This document shows positions 15,124 through 23,974 of a stretch of DNA of 64,000 nucleotides, one piece after another. This DNA is from Chloroflexi bacterium B3_Chlor (GTDB lineage: Bacteria > Chloroflexota > Anaerolineae > UBA7937 > B3-Chlor): positions 1 to 64,000 of the forward strand of contig NJBK01000008.1 of NCBI GenBank assembly GCA_005223035.1. Reading direction: 5' to 3'. A program made the translations under genes and the position numbers. Position 1 is the first letter of the stretch. Each line of letters opens with the position of its first letter. The notes beneath the pieces are model-generated. The model ran no database searches, had not been told where the DNA came from, and saw only the letters and a program-made list of their open reading frames with translations.

Positions 15124-16938
15124 CTATGCCCCTGATGGTCCCCACAGGACCCACAGAGCAAGCACGACGACAATGAAGCCCACGAGACTGAGCGGTAGGC
15201 CCACCTTGACGTAGTCGCTGGAGCGATAATCGCCAGGACCCATCACCAGCAGGTTCGACTGATGGGCAATGGGTGTGGCGAAGGCGACCGAGGAAGCGAG
15301 TGCCACCGCGAGGACCAGCGGTCGCGCGTCCAGTCCACGGCTGGCAGCTATGCTGAAGGCGATAGGAGCCAGGAGTACGGCGGTGGCAGAATTCGAGATC
15401 GCCAGGTTCAGGCCAACAGTGGTCACGAACAGCACCGCCAGCACCGGCAGCATGCCGAGATCCACCACAGGAGAGAGGGCCACGTCTGCCAGCCACTGTG
15501 TTGCACCGCTCTTCTCCATTGCCACGCCCAACGGGAGTGTGCCCGCCACGACGAAGACTACGTTCCACTCGATGGCCCGATAGGCCTCGTCCATCCTCAG
15601 ACAACCTGTGAGAATGATCAGCAGTGCCGCACCCAGGGCAGCAACCGAGATAGGTGCAATACCTGCTACCACCACGACGATCATCCCCAGGAGAATCGCC
15701 ACCGCCAATGGCGCCTTCTCTGTCCTGCGGGGCACGGCTTCATCCCCCAGAAGCACTATCAAGCCGGGTTCACTCCGGAGCAGTCGGAACCTCCGCCACG
15801 AACCCTGGAGCAGTAGCACGTCACCCATTCTGAGGGGTTCGCTGGCGATTTCGCGCTCAATCGCCTCGCCGCCGCGCCATAGCGCAAGCACTGTCAAGCC
15901 ATATTTCTCCCGGAAATCCACTTCCCGCAAGGTACGCCCTTCGAAAGAGGAGCGCGGCGCCAATGTGACCTCAACCAGCCCAGTGTCTCCAGCCAGCAGT
16001 AGTTCTGCTTCCTCTGAAGTTGTAGTGCCTGATTGCAGGCCCAAGCTGGTGGCAGCCCGTTCCAATCGCCTTGGTCCCCCCTCGACCAGCAAACGGTCCC
16101 CAGCCGTCAAGATCTCTGACGGGTCAGGATCGATCACGTGCTCGGACGCTCGCACCACCCCGAGGACTGTCATGCCAAAGTCGTGCCGCATCGCGGTCTC
16201 AGCGAGCGTTCGCCCCACGACGGGTGAGTTGGCCGGCACATTGAGTGCATAGATATAGTCTGGCAAATGATAGATATCGAGGAGCTCCTCAGGCAGCCTC
16301 GTGCGACGCAGCTTCTCACGGGAGGGTCGATCGGGCAGCAAGCGGCGGCCAATGGTCGCCATGAAGACGGTTCCCACCAGCACGAAGGGAAGCCCAACCC
16401 AGGTGATCTCGAAGAAACCCAAGGGCGCCAGCCCACGCCCTCGGAGCAGGTCGCTGACGATGAGATTGGGTGGCGTACCGATCAAAGTGAGAGTGCCACC
16501 CATCACTGCGCCGTAGGCCAGAGGTATCAGCAGGCGGGACGGTGCTATGCCCGTTTGCCTACAGATGCCAATCACCACCGGGAGCAGTACTGCCGTGGCT
16601 GCCACGTTGTTCATGGCAGCCGACAGGAGGGCCACCCCCATCATCAGCACCGCGATCAGGCGAGCCTCACTCTTCCCCGCCAGGCCGACGATGAATCGGC
16701 CCATTCGTCCAGCTACTCCCGTCTGGAACAGACCTCCACTGACGATGAAGATGGCTCCTACGGCGATAACAGCGGGGCTGGCAAACCCGGCGAAGGCCTC
16801 AGCCGGGGTCAGCAACCCGCTCACGGCCACCGCCAGCACCACCAGCAACGCCACCACGTCCACCGGTAGTCGTTCGGACACGAACAGGACGATAGCTGCA
16901 ATCACGATTCCCAGGGTTAGAGCTATCTCCGGAGTCAC
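15124..16938 (-). CDS. SLC13/DASS-type anion permease with two RCK-C (TrkA-C) domains
   Basis: A 604-residue transporter. Residues ~1-205 and ~400-604 are membrane helices of the anion:sodium symporter (citrate/dicarboxylate/sulfate) type. They include AGFASPAVIAVGAIFIVSGG and later LNLAISNSATAVLLAPIAFS with the conserved SNSATA motif (first half NNVAATAVLLP). The middle (~210-390) contains two TrkA-C regulatory domains (VPANSPVVGRTLAETAM and APRSSFEGRTLREVDFREKY). It probably exports or imports divalent organic anions or sulfate, with the cytosolic domains sensing ligands. It is preceded on the same strand by no close gene. A small fragment of this gene is duplicated near 14.2 kb. Confidence 0.9.
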   Translation of the reverse strand: MTPEIALTLGIVIAAIVLFVSERLPVDVVALLVVLAVAVSGLLTPAEAFAGFASPAVIAVGAIFIVSGGLFQTGVAGRMGRFIVGLAGKSEARLIAVLMMGVALLSAAMNNVAATAVLLPVVIGICRQTGIAPSRLLIPLAYGAVMGGTLTLIGTPPNLIVSDLLRGRGLAPLGFFEITWVGLPFVLVGTVFMATIGRRLLPDRPSREKLRRTRLPEELLDIYHLPDYIYALNVPANSPVVGRTLAETAMRHDFGMTVLGVVRASEHVIDPDPSEILTAGDRLLVEGGPRRLERAATSLGLQSGTTTSEEAELLLAGDTGLVEVTLAPRSSFEGRTLREVDFREKYGLTVLALWRGGEAIEREIASEPLRMGDVLLLQGSWRRFRLLRSEPGLIVLLGDEAVPRRTEKAPLAVAILLGMIVVVVAGIAPISVAALGAALLIILTGCLRMDEAYRAIEWNVVFVVAGTLPLGVAMEKSGATQWLADVALSPVVDLGMLPVLAVLFVTTVGLNLAISNSATAVLLAPIAFSIAASRGLDARPLVLAVALASSVAFATPIAHQSNLLVMGPGDYRSSDYVKVGLPLSLVGFIVVVLALWVLWGPSGA

Positions 16939-17095
16939 CGGACGACGACTCCTCTCGACTCTACCGCTGACGAAACCCGCACCTTACGCTTGGCTGAGCA
17001 CATAATAGCGTGATTCCGCACACCGAGTATTGCCTTGCGGAAAGGAAGCGGCCATGATAGAATCCTTCCTGACATCGACCCCTGCAAAGTGACCC

Positions 17096-17395
17096 ATGAT
17101 CCGTGCGTGGACATTCGTCATAGTAAGCCTGAATCTGGCCCTGCTGTTCCTGGCTCTCCTCGTAGCTGGCGCCGCCAACTCGATGGGAGTGACCTGGAGG
17201 CTGGCCTTTGTCGCGGTGGGCGCGGTGTACCTTGTAGTGGGAGCCGGGATCATTTTCCTCGTCTGGCGTGGCGGCCGCTCCGCACTGCTCGAAGAGGTCG
17301 GAGGAAGCCTCGTCTTTGCGGGCTCAATGTGCCTCATCGTGGCCGCGTTCATGCCCTGGCTGGAGCAAAAGCATCTCTTCCCCTTCCAGGGCTAA
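17096..17395 (+). CDS. Small three-helix membrane protein, unknown
   Basis: A 99-residue hydrophobic protein with three membrane segments at about residues 5-27, 33-57 and 68-88. Short polar loops contain WRGGRSALLEEVGG, so the ends face opposite sides of the membrane. No catalytic motif is visible and I do not recognise a family. The ATG at 17096 follows the stop-dense region after the transporter gene. It is isolated: the next gene downstream is on the other strand and ends 34 bases away. The coherent hydrophobic pattern supports a real gene. Confidence 0.6.
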   Translation: MIRAWTFVIVSLNLALLFLALLVAGAANSMGVTWRLAFVAVGAVYLVVGAGIIFLVWRGGRSALLEEVGGSLVFAGSMCLIVAAFMPWLEQKHLFPFQG

Positions 17396-17428
17396 TTCCT
17401 TGATGCACAGCACTTCGGCATCTCCCCG

Positions 17429-18511
17429 TCATTCATCCCGACTGGCTCGCACAATCTCCTCCAGTTCAGCGGGGCTGATCTGATACCGTTGCAGTGTCTC
17501 AAGCAGCCTCTCGGCTTGGGAGGACTCCTCTGATCTCTGTTGCAGCTTCTCTGGTCCAGTCTGCGTCCAGGCCTCGTCACGTATGTCCAGCGTCAGGAGA
17601 TCCGGTCGCGAATAGTGACCTATGCCGTCAACGTAGGCCTTGGCCAGTTCCCGGTCCTCCAGGTCTATCTCTGCGTACACAATCGTCTCTTCCTCGAAAA
17701 CGGGGCCTGCAAGGAACAGTCCCGCGGGACTGACGATACAGCTGCCACCGACAGCCAGGTTGTACTTCATCTCATCTTGCAGGTCAGAGGGAATGTCCTC
17801 GGGACGCAGGTACCAACTGGAGCTGACCACGAACACCCCATTTTCGATGGCGTGCTGCCGTATCGCCGACTCCAAGTCACAGTTCTCAGCTCCGGCCTGC
17901 CCGACCTTGGCGCCGAGATGGCCTTCCACGCGCCACCATCCTGGCCATAGTGCACAATGTATCTCTTCGCCTTTGATGGCCAGGGCCGCCCGCAGCAGGG
18001 TCATGTGGTGTTCGTAACAGATTGCGGCTCCCATCCTACCGATGTCCAAGTCGAACACACGGATGTCGCTGGCGTCTCCCAAGCCCCAGTACAGCCGTTC
18101 CGAATGGGTGGGCATCAACTTGCGATGACGCCCAAGAATCTGCCCGTCACGAGCGATTACGACTAGGGAATTGTAGATGGTGAGGCTACCAGGCTGATCT
18201 GATAGCTCGTTGCAGCCGATCACGCAGTTGACGTTGGCCTTGGCGGCCACCTTAGCCATCTGCTCGACTTCGTCGCCGTGCAACCGGATGGCGCTGTGAA
18301 TCATGCGGGCCATCAGTTCGGTAGAACGCCTGACCGACACCGAACCGCGCCAGAAGGGGTAGCCGCAGAAGTAAGTCTCTGGAAAGACCAGTAGGTCCAG
18401 CCCAAGCCGTCCTCCCTCCTCAATGTACTGGCATGTCTTCTTCAAAGTACCCTCTTTGTCGAAGAAGTGGGGGGATATCTGAGCCGCTCCCACCTTGATC
18501 AATTTGCCCAT
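17429..18511 (-). CDS. Nitrilase/cyanide hydratase-type carbon-nitrogen hydrolase
   Basis: A 360-residue enzyme of the nitrilase superfamily with a full catalytic triad. Glu45 is in VFPETYFCGYP, Lys131 in GRHRKLMPTHSER, and Cys165 in GAAICYEHHMTLLRAALA. The family hydrolyses nitriles or amides to acids and ammonia; the CYEHHMTL motif and a Trp-rich segment (CALWPGWW) fit true nitrilases better than amidases. The ATG at 18511 has GGAG nearby and begins MGKLIKVGAAQ, as expected for the family. A longer frame from 18613 overlaps the small upstream gene and is rejected. It lies 10 bases after that gene and probably shares its promoter. Confidence 0.9.
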   Translation of the reverse strand: MGKLIKVGAAQISPHFFDKEGTLKKTCQYIEEGGRLGLDLLVFPETYFCGYPFWRGSVSVRRSTELMARMIHSAIRLHGDEVEQMAKVAAKANVNCVIGCNELSDQPGSLTIYNSLVVIARDGQILGRHRKLMPTHSERLYWGLGDASDIRVFDLDIGRMGAAICYEHHMTLLRAALAIKGEEIHCALWPGWWRVEGHLGAKVGQAGAENCDLESAIRQHAIENGVFVVSSSWYLRPEDIPSDLQDEMKYNLAVGGSCIVSPAGLFLAGPVFEEETIVYAEIDLEDRELAKAYVDGIGHYSRPDLLTLDIRDEAWTQTGPEKLQQRSEESSQAERLLETLQRYQISPAELEEIVRASRDE

Positions 18512-18521
18512 GATGGCTCCT

Positions 18522-18800
18522 TCAAAGCGTGTGCAATAAGTCGTTGGACAGTTTACAGCCTTGTGTCGCCAACTCGCCGTTGAGCTGCTCCAACCTCCCA
18601 TCGTCAATCTCAACGACGATCAAACCCTCGTCGTCCAGAGACTTCCGCCCGCCATGGGACTCCACCACCTCCAGTACCTCCGAGGCATTGGAAGTGACCC
18701 AAGGCTCATGCAGTGTCATGAGCTCGTTCACCGTCTGGATGCGACGGGGCAATCGTACCGCCTCCCAGTAGTCCTTCGTCTTGAAGCGCCAGGTGAACAT
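18522..18800 (-). CDS. Small unknown protein encoded upstream of nitrilase
   Basis: A 92-residue soluble protein. The N-terminal half contains RFKTKDYWEAVRLPRRIQTV and the C-terminal half is mixed acidic and polar (DDEGLIVVEIDDGRLEQLNG). I do not recognise a domain. Its stop at 18522 lies 10 bases before the nitrilase start, and a promoter with good elements lies upstream at 18919-18947, so it is probably the first gene of a two-gene operon. A role as an accessory to the nitrilase is possible but unsupported. Confidence 0.6.
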   Translation of the reverse strand: MFTWRFKTKDYWEAVRLPRRIQTVNELMTLHEPWVTSNASEVLEVVESHGGRKSLDDEGLIVVEIDDGRLEQLNGELATQGCKLSNDLLHTL

Positions 18801-18918
18801 GTCGCCCGGCTCAATCCTGCGCGGCCTAACGGCCCGCCCACTCCCGCTTCAAGTGAACCATAGATAGGCCTTCACCTGTTCGCGCCCTCCGTGCGTCCTG
18901 AACTCATCGACTACCGCC

Positions 18919-18947
18919 ATTATACCACACTGATCACTTGCGACCAA
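18919..18947 (-). promoter_or_regulatory. Promoter for the small-protein/nitrilase operon
   Basis: On the minus strand, TTGGTC (18942-18947) and TATAAT (18919-18924) are 17 bases apart. The predicted transcript starts near 18912, about 110 bases before the ATG at 18800. Confidence 0.6.
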
Positions 18948-18969
18948 TTTCCTTCGCCGGTCAGGCGTC

Positions 18970-18998
18970 TTGTCCACAGGTCATACTCATGCTAGAAT
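18970..18998 (+). promoter_or_regulatory. Promoter for the CNNM/CBS gene
   Basis: TTGTCC (18970-18975) and TAGAAT (18993-18998) are 17 bases apart, 42 bases ahead of the ATG at 19041. With the minus-strand promoter ending near 18947 this forms a compact divergent control region. Confidence 0.6.
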
Positions 18999-19040
18999 GG
19001 GGGCGACAGTCCTTCGCTACAAGCAGGGAGGAACAAAGCA

Positions 19041-20330
19041 ATGGTTGACCTAGCGATCATCCTCGTCCTAGTGCTTGCGAACGGCCTGCTGGCCGGCACT
19101 GAGATTGCCGTGCTAACTGCTCGGAGGCCGTTGCTCTCAGCCCAGGCAGAGGCTGGCGACGGACGAGCCCGAAGCGTCCTCTCTCTACTGGACAATCCAA
19201 GCGCGTTCCTATCCACCATCCAAGTCGGCATCACATTGGTGGGCATCTTGGTTGGTGCTCTTGGAGGTGCCGATGCAGTCCAACACTTGGCACCCGTCAT
19301 CGCACGGTTCCCCATCCCTGGCGCTGAAGTCTATTCTAAAGCAGTCGCCTTCGCACTGGTGGTGGCGGCTGTCACTTACCTGACTCTGGTACTGGGTGAA
19401 CTAGCACCCAAGAGAGTGGCTCTGCAGCGCCCAGAGAGCATCGCCAAGGCCATGGCTCGACCAATGCAGTACTTGGCGTTGTTGGCCCGACCTGTGGTCT
19501 GGATGCTCAGTCAGTCTACCGACGTCGTTCTCAGACCATTGGGCATCGCTGGTGCACCGCAACCGTCCGTCACCGAAGAAGAAGTCAGATATCTGGTGAC
19601 AGAGGGCGCTCGAACGGGGGTCTTCGTGCCGGCCGAGAAGGAGTTCGTGGACAGGGTTTTCCGCTTCGCTGATGAGCGAGTAGTTGACATTATGCGGCCT
19701 CGCCCGGACATCGTTGCCCTGCAAATCGATGAGTCTCCGGAGTCCTTGAAAGAGAAGCTCTTGACGAGCGGATACTCGCGCTTTCCCGTCTATAGTGGCG
19801 ACCTATCGAACATCATGGGTATCGTGCACGCCAAGGACTTGCTAACTCAAGAAGGTCCCCTGGACTTACAACCGTTGCTGAGAGAGGCCCTGTTCGTCCC
19901 GGAGACCAAGTCGCTTATCAGCATGCTGCAAGCGTTTCAAGCCACGCACAGTCACATGGCCATTGTGATTGATGAATTCGGCGGCATTGAAGGACTAGTG
20001 ACTCTCGAAGATGTGCTGGAGGAGATTGTGGGGGAAATCAGGGACGAGTATGATCGCGAAGAGCCAACGATTGTCTACCGAGCCGACGGCTCGCTACTCG
20101 TGGATGGGTCCCTCTCACTGGCCGATCTCAAGGAGGCCTTGAGCGTGGAGCATCTGGAAGGCGAGGAAACACATGAGTTCTACACTCTGGGCGGCTTCAT
20201 GATGGCACAACTCCGCCGGATCCCTAGCGAGGGCGACACTGTGGAGTCATCTGACTATCTGTTCGAAGTAATGGACATGGATGGCCTCCGCGTTGACAAG
20301 GTCCTGATACAGCGCAGCCCGCCGGAGTAA
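19041..20330 (+). CDS. CNNM/CorC-family membrane protein with tandem CBS domains
   Basis: A 429-residue protein. The N-terminal DUF21/CNNM membrane domain (residues ~1-190) starts VDLAIILVLVLANGLLAGTE and has Pro-containing helices including LTLVLGELAPKRVALQRP. Two CBS domains (~200-340) follow, with VVDIMRPRPDIVAL and MAIVIDEFGGIEGLVTLEDV. A C-terminal CorC-HlyC domain (~350-429) carries a TLGGFMMAQLRRIPSEGD motif. Family members are linked to magnesium or cobalt efflux and are often annotated as hemolysins. GGGAGGA eight bases before the ATG at 19041 sets the start. It is alone on its strand until the small ribosomal protein gene just after it. Confidence 0.92.
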   Translation: MVDLAIILVLVLANGLLAGTEIAVLTARRPLLSAQAEAGDGRARSVLSLLDNPSAFLSTIQVGITLVGILVGALGGADAVQHLAPVIARFPIPGAEVYSKAVAFALVVAAVTYLTLVLGELAPKRVALQRPESIAKAMARPMQYLALLARPVVWMLSQSTDVVLRPLGIAGAPQPSVTEEEVRYLVTEGARTGVFVPAEKEFVDRVFRFADERVVDIMRPRPDIVALQIDESPESLKEKLLTSGYSRFPVYSGDLSNIMGIVHAKDLLTQEGPLDLQPLLREALFVPETKSLISMLQAFQATHSHMAIVIDEFGGIEGLVTLEDVLEEIVGEIRDEYDREEPTIVYRADGSLLVDGSLSLADLKEALSVEHLEGEETHEFYTLGGFMMAQLRRIPSEGDTVESSDYLFEVMDMDGLRVDKVLIQRSPPE

Positions 20331-20335
20331 GCGAT

Positions 20336-20364
20336 TTGCGCCAGGACCGGACATCTGATATAAT
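20336..20364 (+). promoter_or_regulatory. Promoter of the small ribosomal-type protein gene
   Basis: TTGCGC (20336-20341) and TATAAT (20359-20364) with a 17-base spacer begin six bases after the stop codon of the CNNM gene. The predicted start near 20371 gives a ~42-base leader to the ATG at 20413, so this tiny gene has its own promoter. Confidence 0.7.
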
Positions 20365-20412
20365 GGACTATGGCGGAAGATAGCATCCTCCAAAGAAAGC
20401 CAAGGGCACAGT

Positions 20413-20508
20413 ATGGGTTCGGTTGTCAAGAAGCGCCGTAAGAAGATTGCGCGGCACAAGTACAGAAAGAGACTGAAGCGGGACCGCTGGAAGAAGCGGC
20501 ATAAGTAG
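20413..20508 (+). CDS. AURKAIP1/COX24-type small basic protein (bS22-like)
   Basis: A 31-residue protein, extremely basic: it starts MGSVVKKRRKKIARHKYRKR and continues with further Lys, Arg and His. This MGSVxKKRRK start and length match the AURKAIP1/COX24-domain small ribosomal proteins (bS22 type), which sit at the decoding side of the small subunit near 16S rRNA in actinobacteria and relatives. It has its own consensus promoter at 20336-20364, a short leader and a TAG stop at 20506. The gene is too short for most gene callers but the motif and promoter agree. The ribosome site is weak (AGGGCAC). Confidence 0.85.
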   Translation: MGSVVKKRRKKIARHKYRKRLKRDRWKKRHK

Positions 20509-20838
20509 GGATGACTGACTCTGACTCCGGCGAACCCGTCCTGAACCCTGCCCTCCCTCGGGAGTGCGGTCAACAACGTGCATGCGTCGGTAGCATTCGG
20601 TCTTGGAGCCGCAGCCACGCCGGATCTGCGTGACCGTTAGTCTCAGCCTCGCCAGCACCTTCCTCAAGAGTAGTACGGTCGCCTGGCTCACACCTCAACG
20701 CTGACAACCTCAGCACTTGCTCCTGCCCGTCACCGTTCTCGGGCGCACATCGGTACGTAGGTGGCTTGGTGCGCTGACACCGTAGATCGGGCCGGCCGCC
20801 GACTCGATGTGATCGCCCGGTGCCAGCCGACCATCCTG
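20509..20838. other. Intergenic region, nothing identified
   Basis: About 330 bases between the small ribosomal-type gene and the end of a convergent transporter gene. I see no gene, no terminator with a T-tract and no repeat. Confidence 0.35.
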
Positions 20839-21732
20839 TCAGCGACCTCTGAGTTGCACTATCAGAGTCCCCACTATCACCAACCCCAACCCTGCCCCGT
20901 CCAGAATGGTCAGGTGTTCGCCCAGGAACAACCAGGCCAGCACGGCAATCTCTACCACCATCGCATTGGCTATGATGCTTGATTCCACCGCCGTCAGCGT
21001 CCGCAGCGTCCGATTCCAGAGCACGAAGGTAAAGGACGTGTTCACTACGCTAAGCCAGAGGATCGTCAGCCAGTTGGTGAGACCTATTGAAGGCATACCT
21101 TCGATAGCCAGACCGCTGACAAGCAAGACGATGCTGCCCACACCCATGCTCACCAGAGTCATCAAGAGAGGAGAGACATCCCTGGATCGAGCGATGTCTC
21201 GGCCCAGAATCGCAGCGATGGAGTACGATAGCATCGACACCAGGGCCACTAGCATTCCCATGAACTCACGCACGGGAATGCGCACGGGATGGAAGTAGAG
21301 ATAGCCCCCCGACAAGGCGCAAGCGATACCACACCATTGTAGCCGCGTCGGGGGCTCGCGAAGCAACACCCCACTGAGCAAGGCAACCGTTACCGTGCTG
21401 AAAGTGAACAGCAACATGGTCGTCACGGCAGGCAGGTACGTAAGCGCCACGTATTGCGTTCCCGGACTTAGCATGTAGATGAGCAGACCCAACGCCGCCA
21501 AGAGTAGCAAATGGCGCCTGCCGAGACCACGTAGATCGCGGCGATTGGCGCTGGACAGGGCAAAGGGGACGAGGACTAGGAAAGCTAGAAAGTAGCGCAG
21601 TCCTGCAAAGGTCAGGGGGCCAATGTCGCGCAGGCCAAACTTGATCAACACCCAGGAGGAAGCCCAGAGGGATATCACCAGCAGCGCCTGGAGGATGGCG
21701 ATGAGGTGATCACGCGAGACAGTCTTGATCAT
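20839..21732 (-). CDS. EamA/DMT-family transporter
   Basis: A 297-residue membrane protein with ten predicted helices in two EamA repeats. The first begins LQALLVISLWASSWVLIKFG and the second MGMLVALVSMLSYSIAAILG. Loops are short and the C-terminus ends GLGLVIVGTLIVQLRGR, typical of the drug/metabolite transporter superfamily. These export metabolites or amino acids; the substrate cannot be predicted. The ATG at 21732 has GGCGGAG immediately upstream. A second EamA gene at 28.2 kb has a similar length but a different context. Confidence 0.88.
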   Translation of the reverse strand: MIKTVSRDHLIAILQALLVISLWASSWVLIKFGLRDIGPLTFAGLRYFLAFLVLVPFALSSANRRDLRGLGRRHLLLLAALGLLIYMLSPGTQYVALTYLPAVTTMLLFTFSTVTVALLSGVLLREPPTRLQWCGIACALSGGYLYFHPVRIPVREFMGMLVALVSMLSYSIAAILGRDIARSRDVSPLLMTLVSMGVGSIVLLVSGLAIEGMPSIGLTNWLTILWLSVVNTSFTFVLWNRTLRTLTAVESSIIANAMVVEIAVLAWLFLGEHLTILDGAGLGLVIVGTLIVQLRGR

Positions 21733-21816
21733 CTCCGCCCTTGCTGCCTCAGCAACGAGGATCTCCCATAGGTTTTCGGTTCAATGGACTCGCACCAGTG
21801 CACATTTCCTGAGAGC

Positions 21817-22263
21817 TCAAGTGGCTTTCGAGGACAACTTATCCCACTCCGCCCTGGCCCTAGTGAGAACGTCTCTCTCATTCTCGTAGGAGCATCGTTC
21901 GATGGCCTCATCTATGGGAAACCAGCGAGCCTCATCCACTTCCCGGTCGTGGGCGCTGACGTCACCACCTTCGTGAGATAGGAGATGGTAGTGCACGAAC
22001 TTGTGGTAGAGAACCTTGGTCGAGGAGTCCCGGTACCAATACTCGATGTACCCCAAGTCCGCCACTGACTCACCCAGGAGCCCAGCCTCCTCCTTCACCT
22101 CGCGGAGAGCTGTCGCCAGAGGCTTCTCGTCCTCTTCTATCAGCCCTTTCGGCAAGCCCCACACCGTGCTGCCTTTGGTAGCGATGAGGGCCACCCACAT
22201 CTCGCCTTCCCTCTCCTGATACACAACGCCCCCCGCCGACCTCTGGATCTTGGCTTTCGCCAT
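21817..22263 (-). CDS. Nudix hydrolase
   Basis: A 148-residue hydrolase. The Nudix box is complete: GLPKGLIEEDEKPLATALRE, then VKEEAGLLG. Before it a beta strand reads IQRSAGGVVYQEREGEMWVA. Nudix enzymes cleave nucleoside diphosphates linked to another group, usually housecleaning or signalling molecules, with a divalent metal held by the Glu residues of the box. The ATG at 22263 (MAKAKIQRSAGG) is preferred over an upstream start at 22401, which would add 46 residues with no family match. It is monocistronic. Confidence 0.88.
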   Translation of the reverse strand: MAKAKIQRSAGGVVYQEREGEMWVALIATKGSTVWGLPKGLIEEDEKPLATALREVKEEAGLLGESVADLGYIEYWYRDSSTKVLYHKFVHYHLLSHEGGDVSAHDREVDEARWFPIDEAIERCSYENERDVLTRARAEWDKLSSKAT

Positions 22264-22457
22264 CAGCCTATCTCCACAATGGCAGCTGTCAACCGTGTCG
22301 ACAATCATAACACCGGCCGCCTGACTAGGCAAACCAACCTCCGTCTGCTTCGGCCCTTTGCAGAGAGGTTGGAAGATGATATACTGTTTGTAGATGCGCA
22401 AAGGCTGAATACCTCTCTTGGTGCCTGTATGGACTCGGAAGCAGGGGGCTGAACGAG

Positions 22458-22940
22458 ATGACTTGGCCCGACTCAGGCGAAGTCTTGGAACTGAGACGCA
22501 TGGGTCATGTGGAGAACGACATACAGCCCGGGCAGGATGTCACCTGGGAAGCGATAGAGTCCCAGATAGTCATCGACCCGGAGTTCGCTGAAGGGCTCGA
22601 TGGCGTGGAGGAATTCTCCCACATCGTAGTCCTCTTCTGGCTCGATAGACCTAGGGACAAGCAGGCACCTTTGAAGGTGCACCCTGAGGCCAGGGAAGAT
22701 ATGCCACTCGTGGGTGTTTTTGCCACCCGTGCCCCGGTGCGACCCAATCCCATAGGCCTGACGACGGTCGAACTGTTGGGGCGGGATGGGAATGTGTTGC
22801 TGGTACGAGGTCTGGATGCCTACAACGGCACGCCAGTCCTGGACATCAAGCCTTACCTCATTCGTGGCGACATGAAACCCGGTGCCTCCGTACCCAAGTG
22901 GCTGCAAAGGCTATGGGAGGAGCAGGACACTACAGGATGA
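22458..22940 (+). CDS. trmO: tRNA (N6-threonylcarbamoyladenosine37-N6)-methyltransferase TrmO
   Basis: A 160-residue protein of the TrmO (YaeB/TsaA, UPF0066) family. The diagnostic segments are GVFATRAPVRPNPIGLTTVE and later DAYNGTPVLDIKPYL, in a small all-beta fold. The enzyme uses S-adenosylmethionine to methylate t6A at position 37 of certain tRNAs, improving decoding of ACC codons. It starts at the ATG at 22458. The stop overlaps the convergent DUF1848 gene by 11 bases, so the two transcripts run into each other. Confidence 0.9.
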   Translation: MTWPDSGEVLELRRMGHVENDIQPGQDVTWEAIESQIVIDPEFAEGLDGVEEFSHIVVLFWLDRPRDKQAPLKVHPEAREDMPLVGVFATRAPVRPNPIGLTTVELLGRDGNVLLVRGLDAYNGTPVLDIKPYLIRGDMKPGASVPKWLQRLWEEQDTTG

Positions 22941-23769
22941 TGGGATTCGCGTAGCAGTAACGACAGCCGTTGGGGCAGGACATCGTATACGACCCTATGT
23001 CTGCGCTGGGCGTGCACCCGCATTCAGGTCGCTGCCCTTTGTCCTTGCCGGTCGGCGCGGGGAGACGGTGAGGATGAAGTTCGGTTAGCAACTCTCCATC
23101 TATGCACTTCGAAGGCATGATTCCTGCCCCCCGCAGACTGTGATCACCACAAGAATAGGCCGTCAGACCCAGCCCGTCGGCAATGGAGACCAACTCTCTT
23201 GCCATTTGCATCCGGTCAGCCTGCGGAGGATCATACCAGTCCCATCCCTTGCGCCGTTGTACCTTGCCATACAAGGTGGCGAACGAAATGCGAACGGTCC
23301 GCACACCGTTGCGGGCACATCTTTTCAGTATCTGTTTGGCCAGGGGGAAGTTGCTTCTGATTTCAGCATCCTCACGCCAGTGAAGGATAGGGTCGAAGCG
23401 TACCGTCACCCGCTGGGGATGGCGAGCGAACTCTATCAGTTCCGGCAGTTGTTCCATCACCTGCCTCCAAGGCCTGATGTTGGGCTCCAGCAGCGTTCCT
23501 CCCAGCCCGGTAACGGTCAGGTGACAGAAAACCTGATCGTATCTAGCCAGAGCTTGGCGCAGGCCACCTTCGTCAGCGAGAAGAGGGGAATAATCCTTGG
23601 ACCATAGGACTACAGTGTGCACGTCTCCTGGTTTCAGAGATACAAGCCTAATCTCTCCAGTGTAAGGCTGTGGCACTTCCACCTGACCCTCACGAATCGC
23701 TTGAGCCAACCAGCGAGCGTAGTGCATGGGTAGATCCGTACGTCGGGAGGCAGAGATGACCTGTTTCAT
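22930..23769 (-). CDS. DUF1848 family protein
   Basis: A 279-residue protein of the DUF1848 family. It starts MKQVISASRRTDLPMHYARW, has a TIM-barrel-like middle (VTVRFDPILHW, VRTVRISFATLYGKV), and ends with Cys motifs PECGCTPSADIGSYTMSC and NGCRYCYAN. The Cys residues suggest an iron-sulfur or zinc site, and the fold is related to radical SAM TIM barrels. Its biochemical role is not established. The start is the ATG at 23769; a frame from 23859 adds 30 residues with no family match. Confidence 0.9.
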   Translation of the reverse strand: MKQVISASRRTDLPMHYARWLAQAIREGQVEVPQPYTGEIRLVSLKPGDVHTVVLWSKDYSPLLADEGGLRQALARYDQVFCHLTVTGLGGTLLEPNIRPWRQVMEQLPELIEFARHPQRVTVRFDPILHWREDAEIRSNFPLAKQILKRCARNGVRTVRISFATLYGKVQRRKGWDWYDPPQADRMQMARELVSIADGLGLTAYSCGDHSLRGAGIMPSKCIDGELLTELHPHRLPAPTGKDKGQRPECGCTPSADIGSYTMSCPNGCRYCYANPIIL

Positions 23770-23974
23770 GTAGAATGGACAGATTGATTGAAGGGATGAT
23801 GGAGTTCTAACATGACTATGGGGCCTGAAGCCCGTAGCTCGGTCAGTTGGAGCTCCCACATCGTGACGTTTGGGCAGTCCAGTGGCAACACAAAGCGATT
23901 TCTGCGACTGCTCAACTAGCGACGAGAGTCACCGACACGAATCCTCAGACTCGACGAACCAGCGCTGCAAACGA

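Noticed and set aside
14408..15604. A 398-codon minus-strand frame covering the SpoIIM-like gene and more
   Set aside because: The first ~190 codons are the antisense or shifted frame of the SLC13 gene and have no family features; the ribosome site GGAGG supports a start at 15031.
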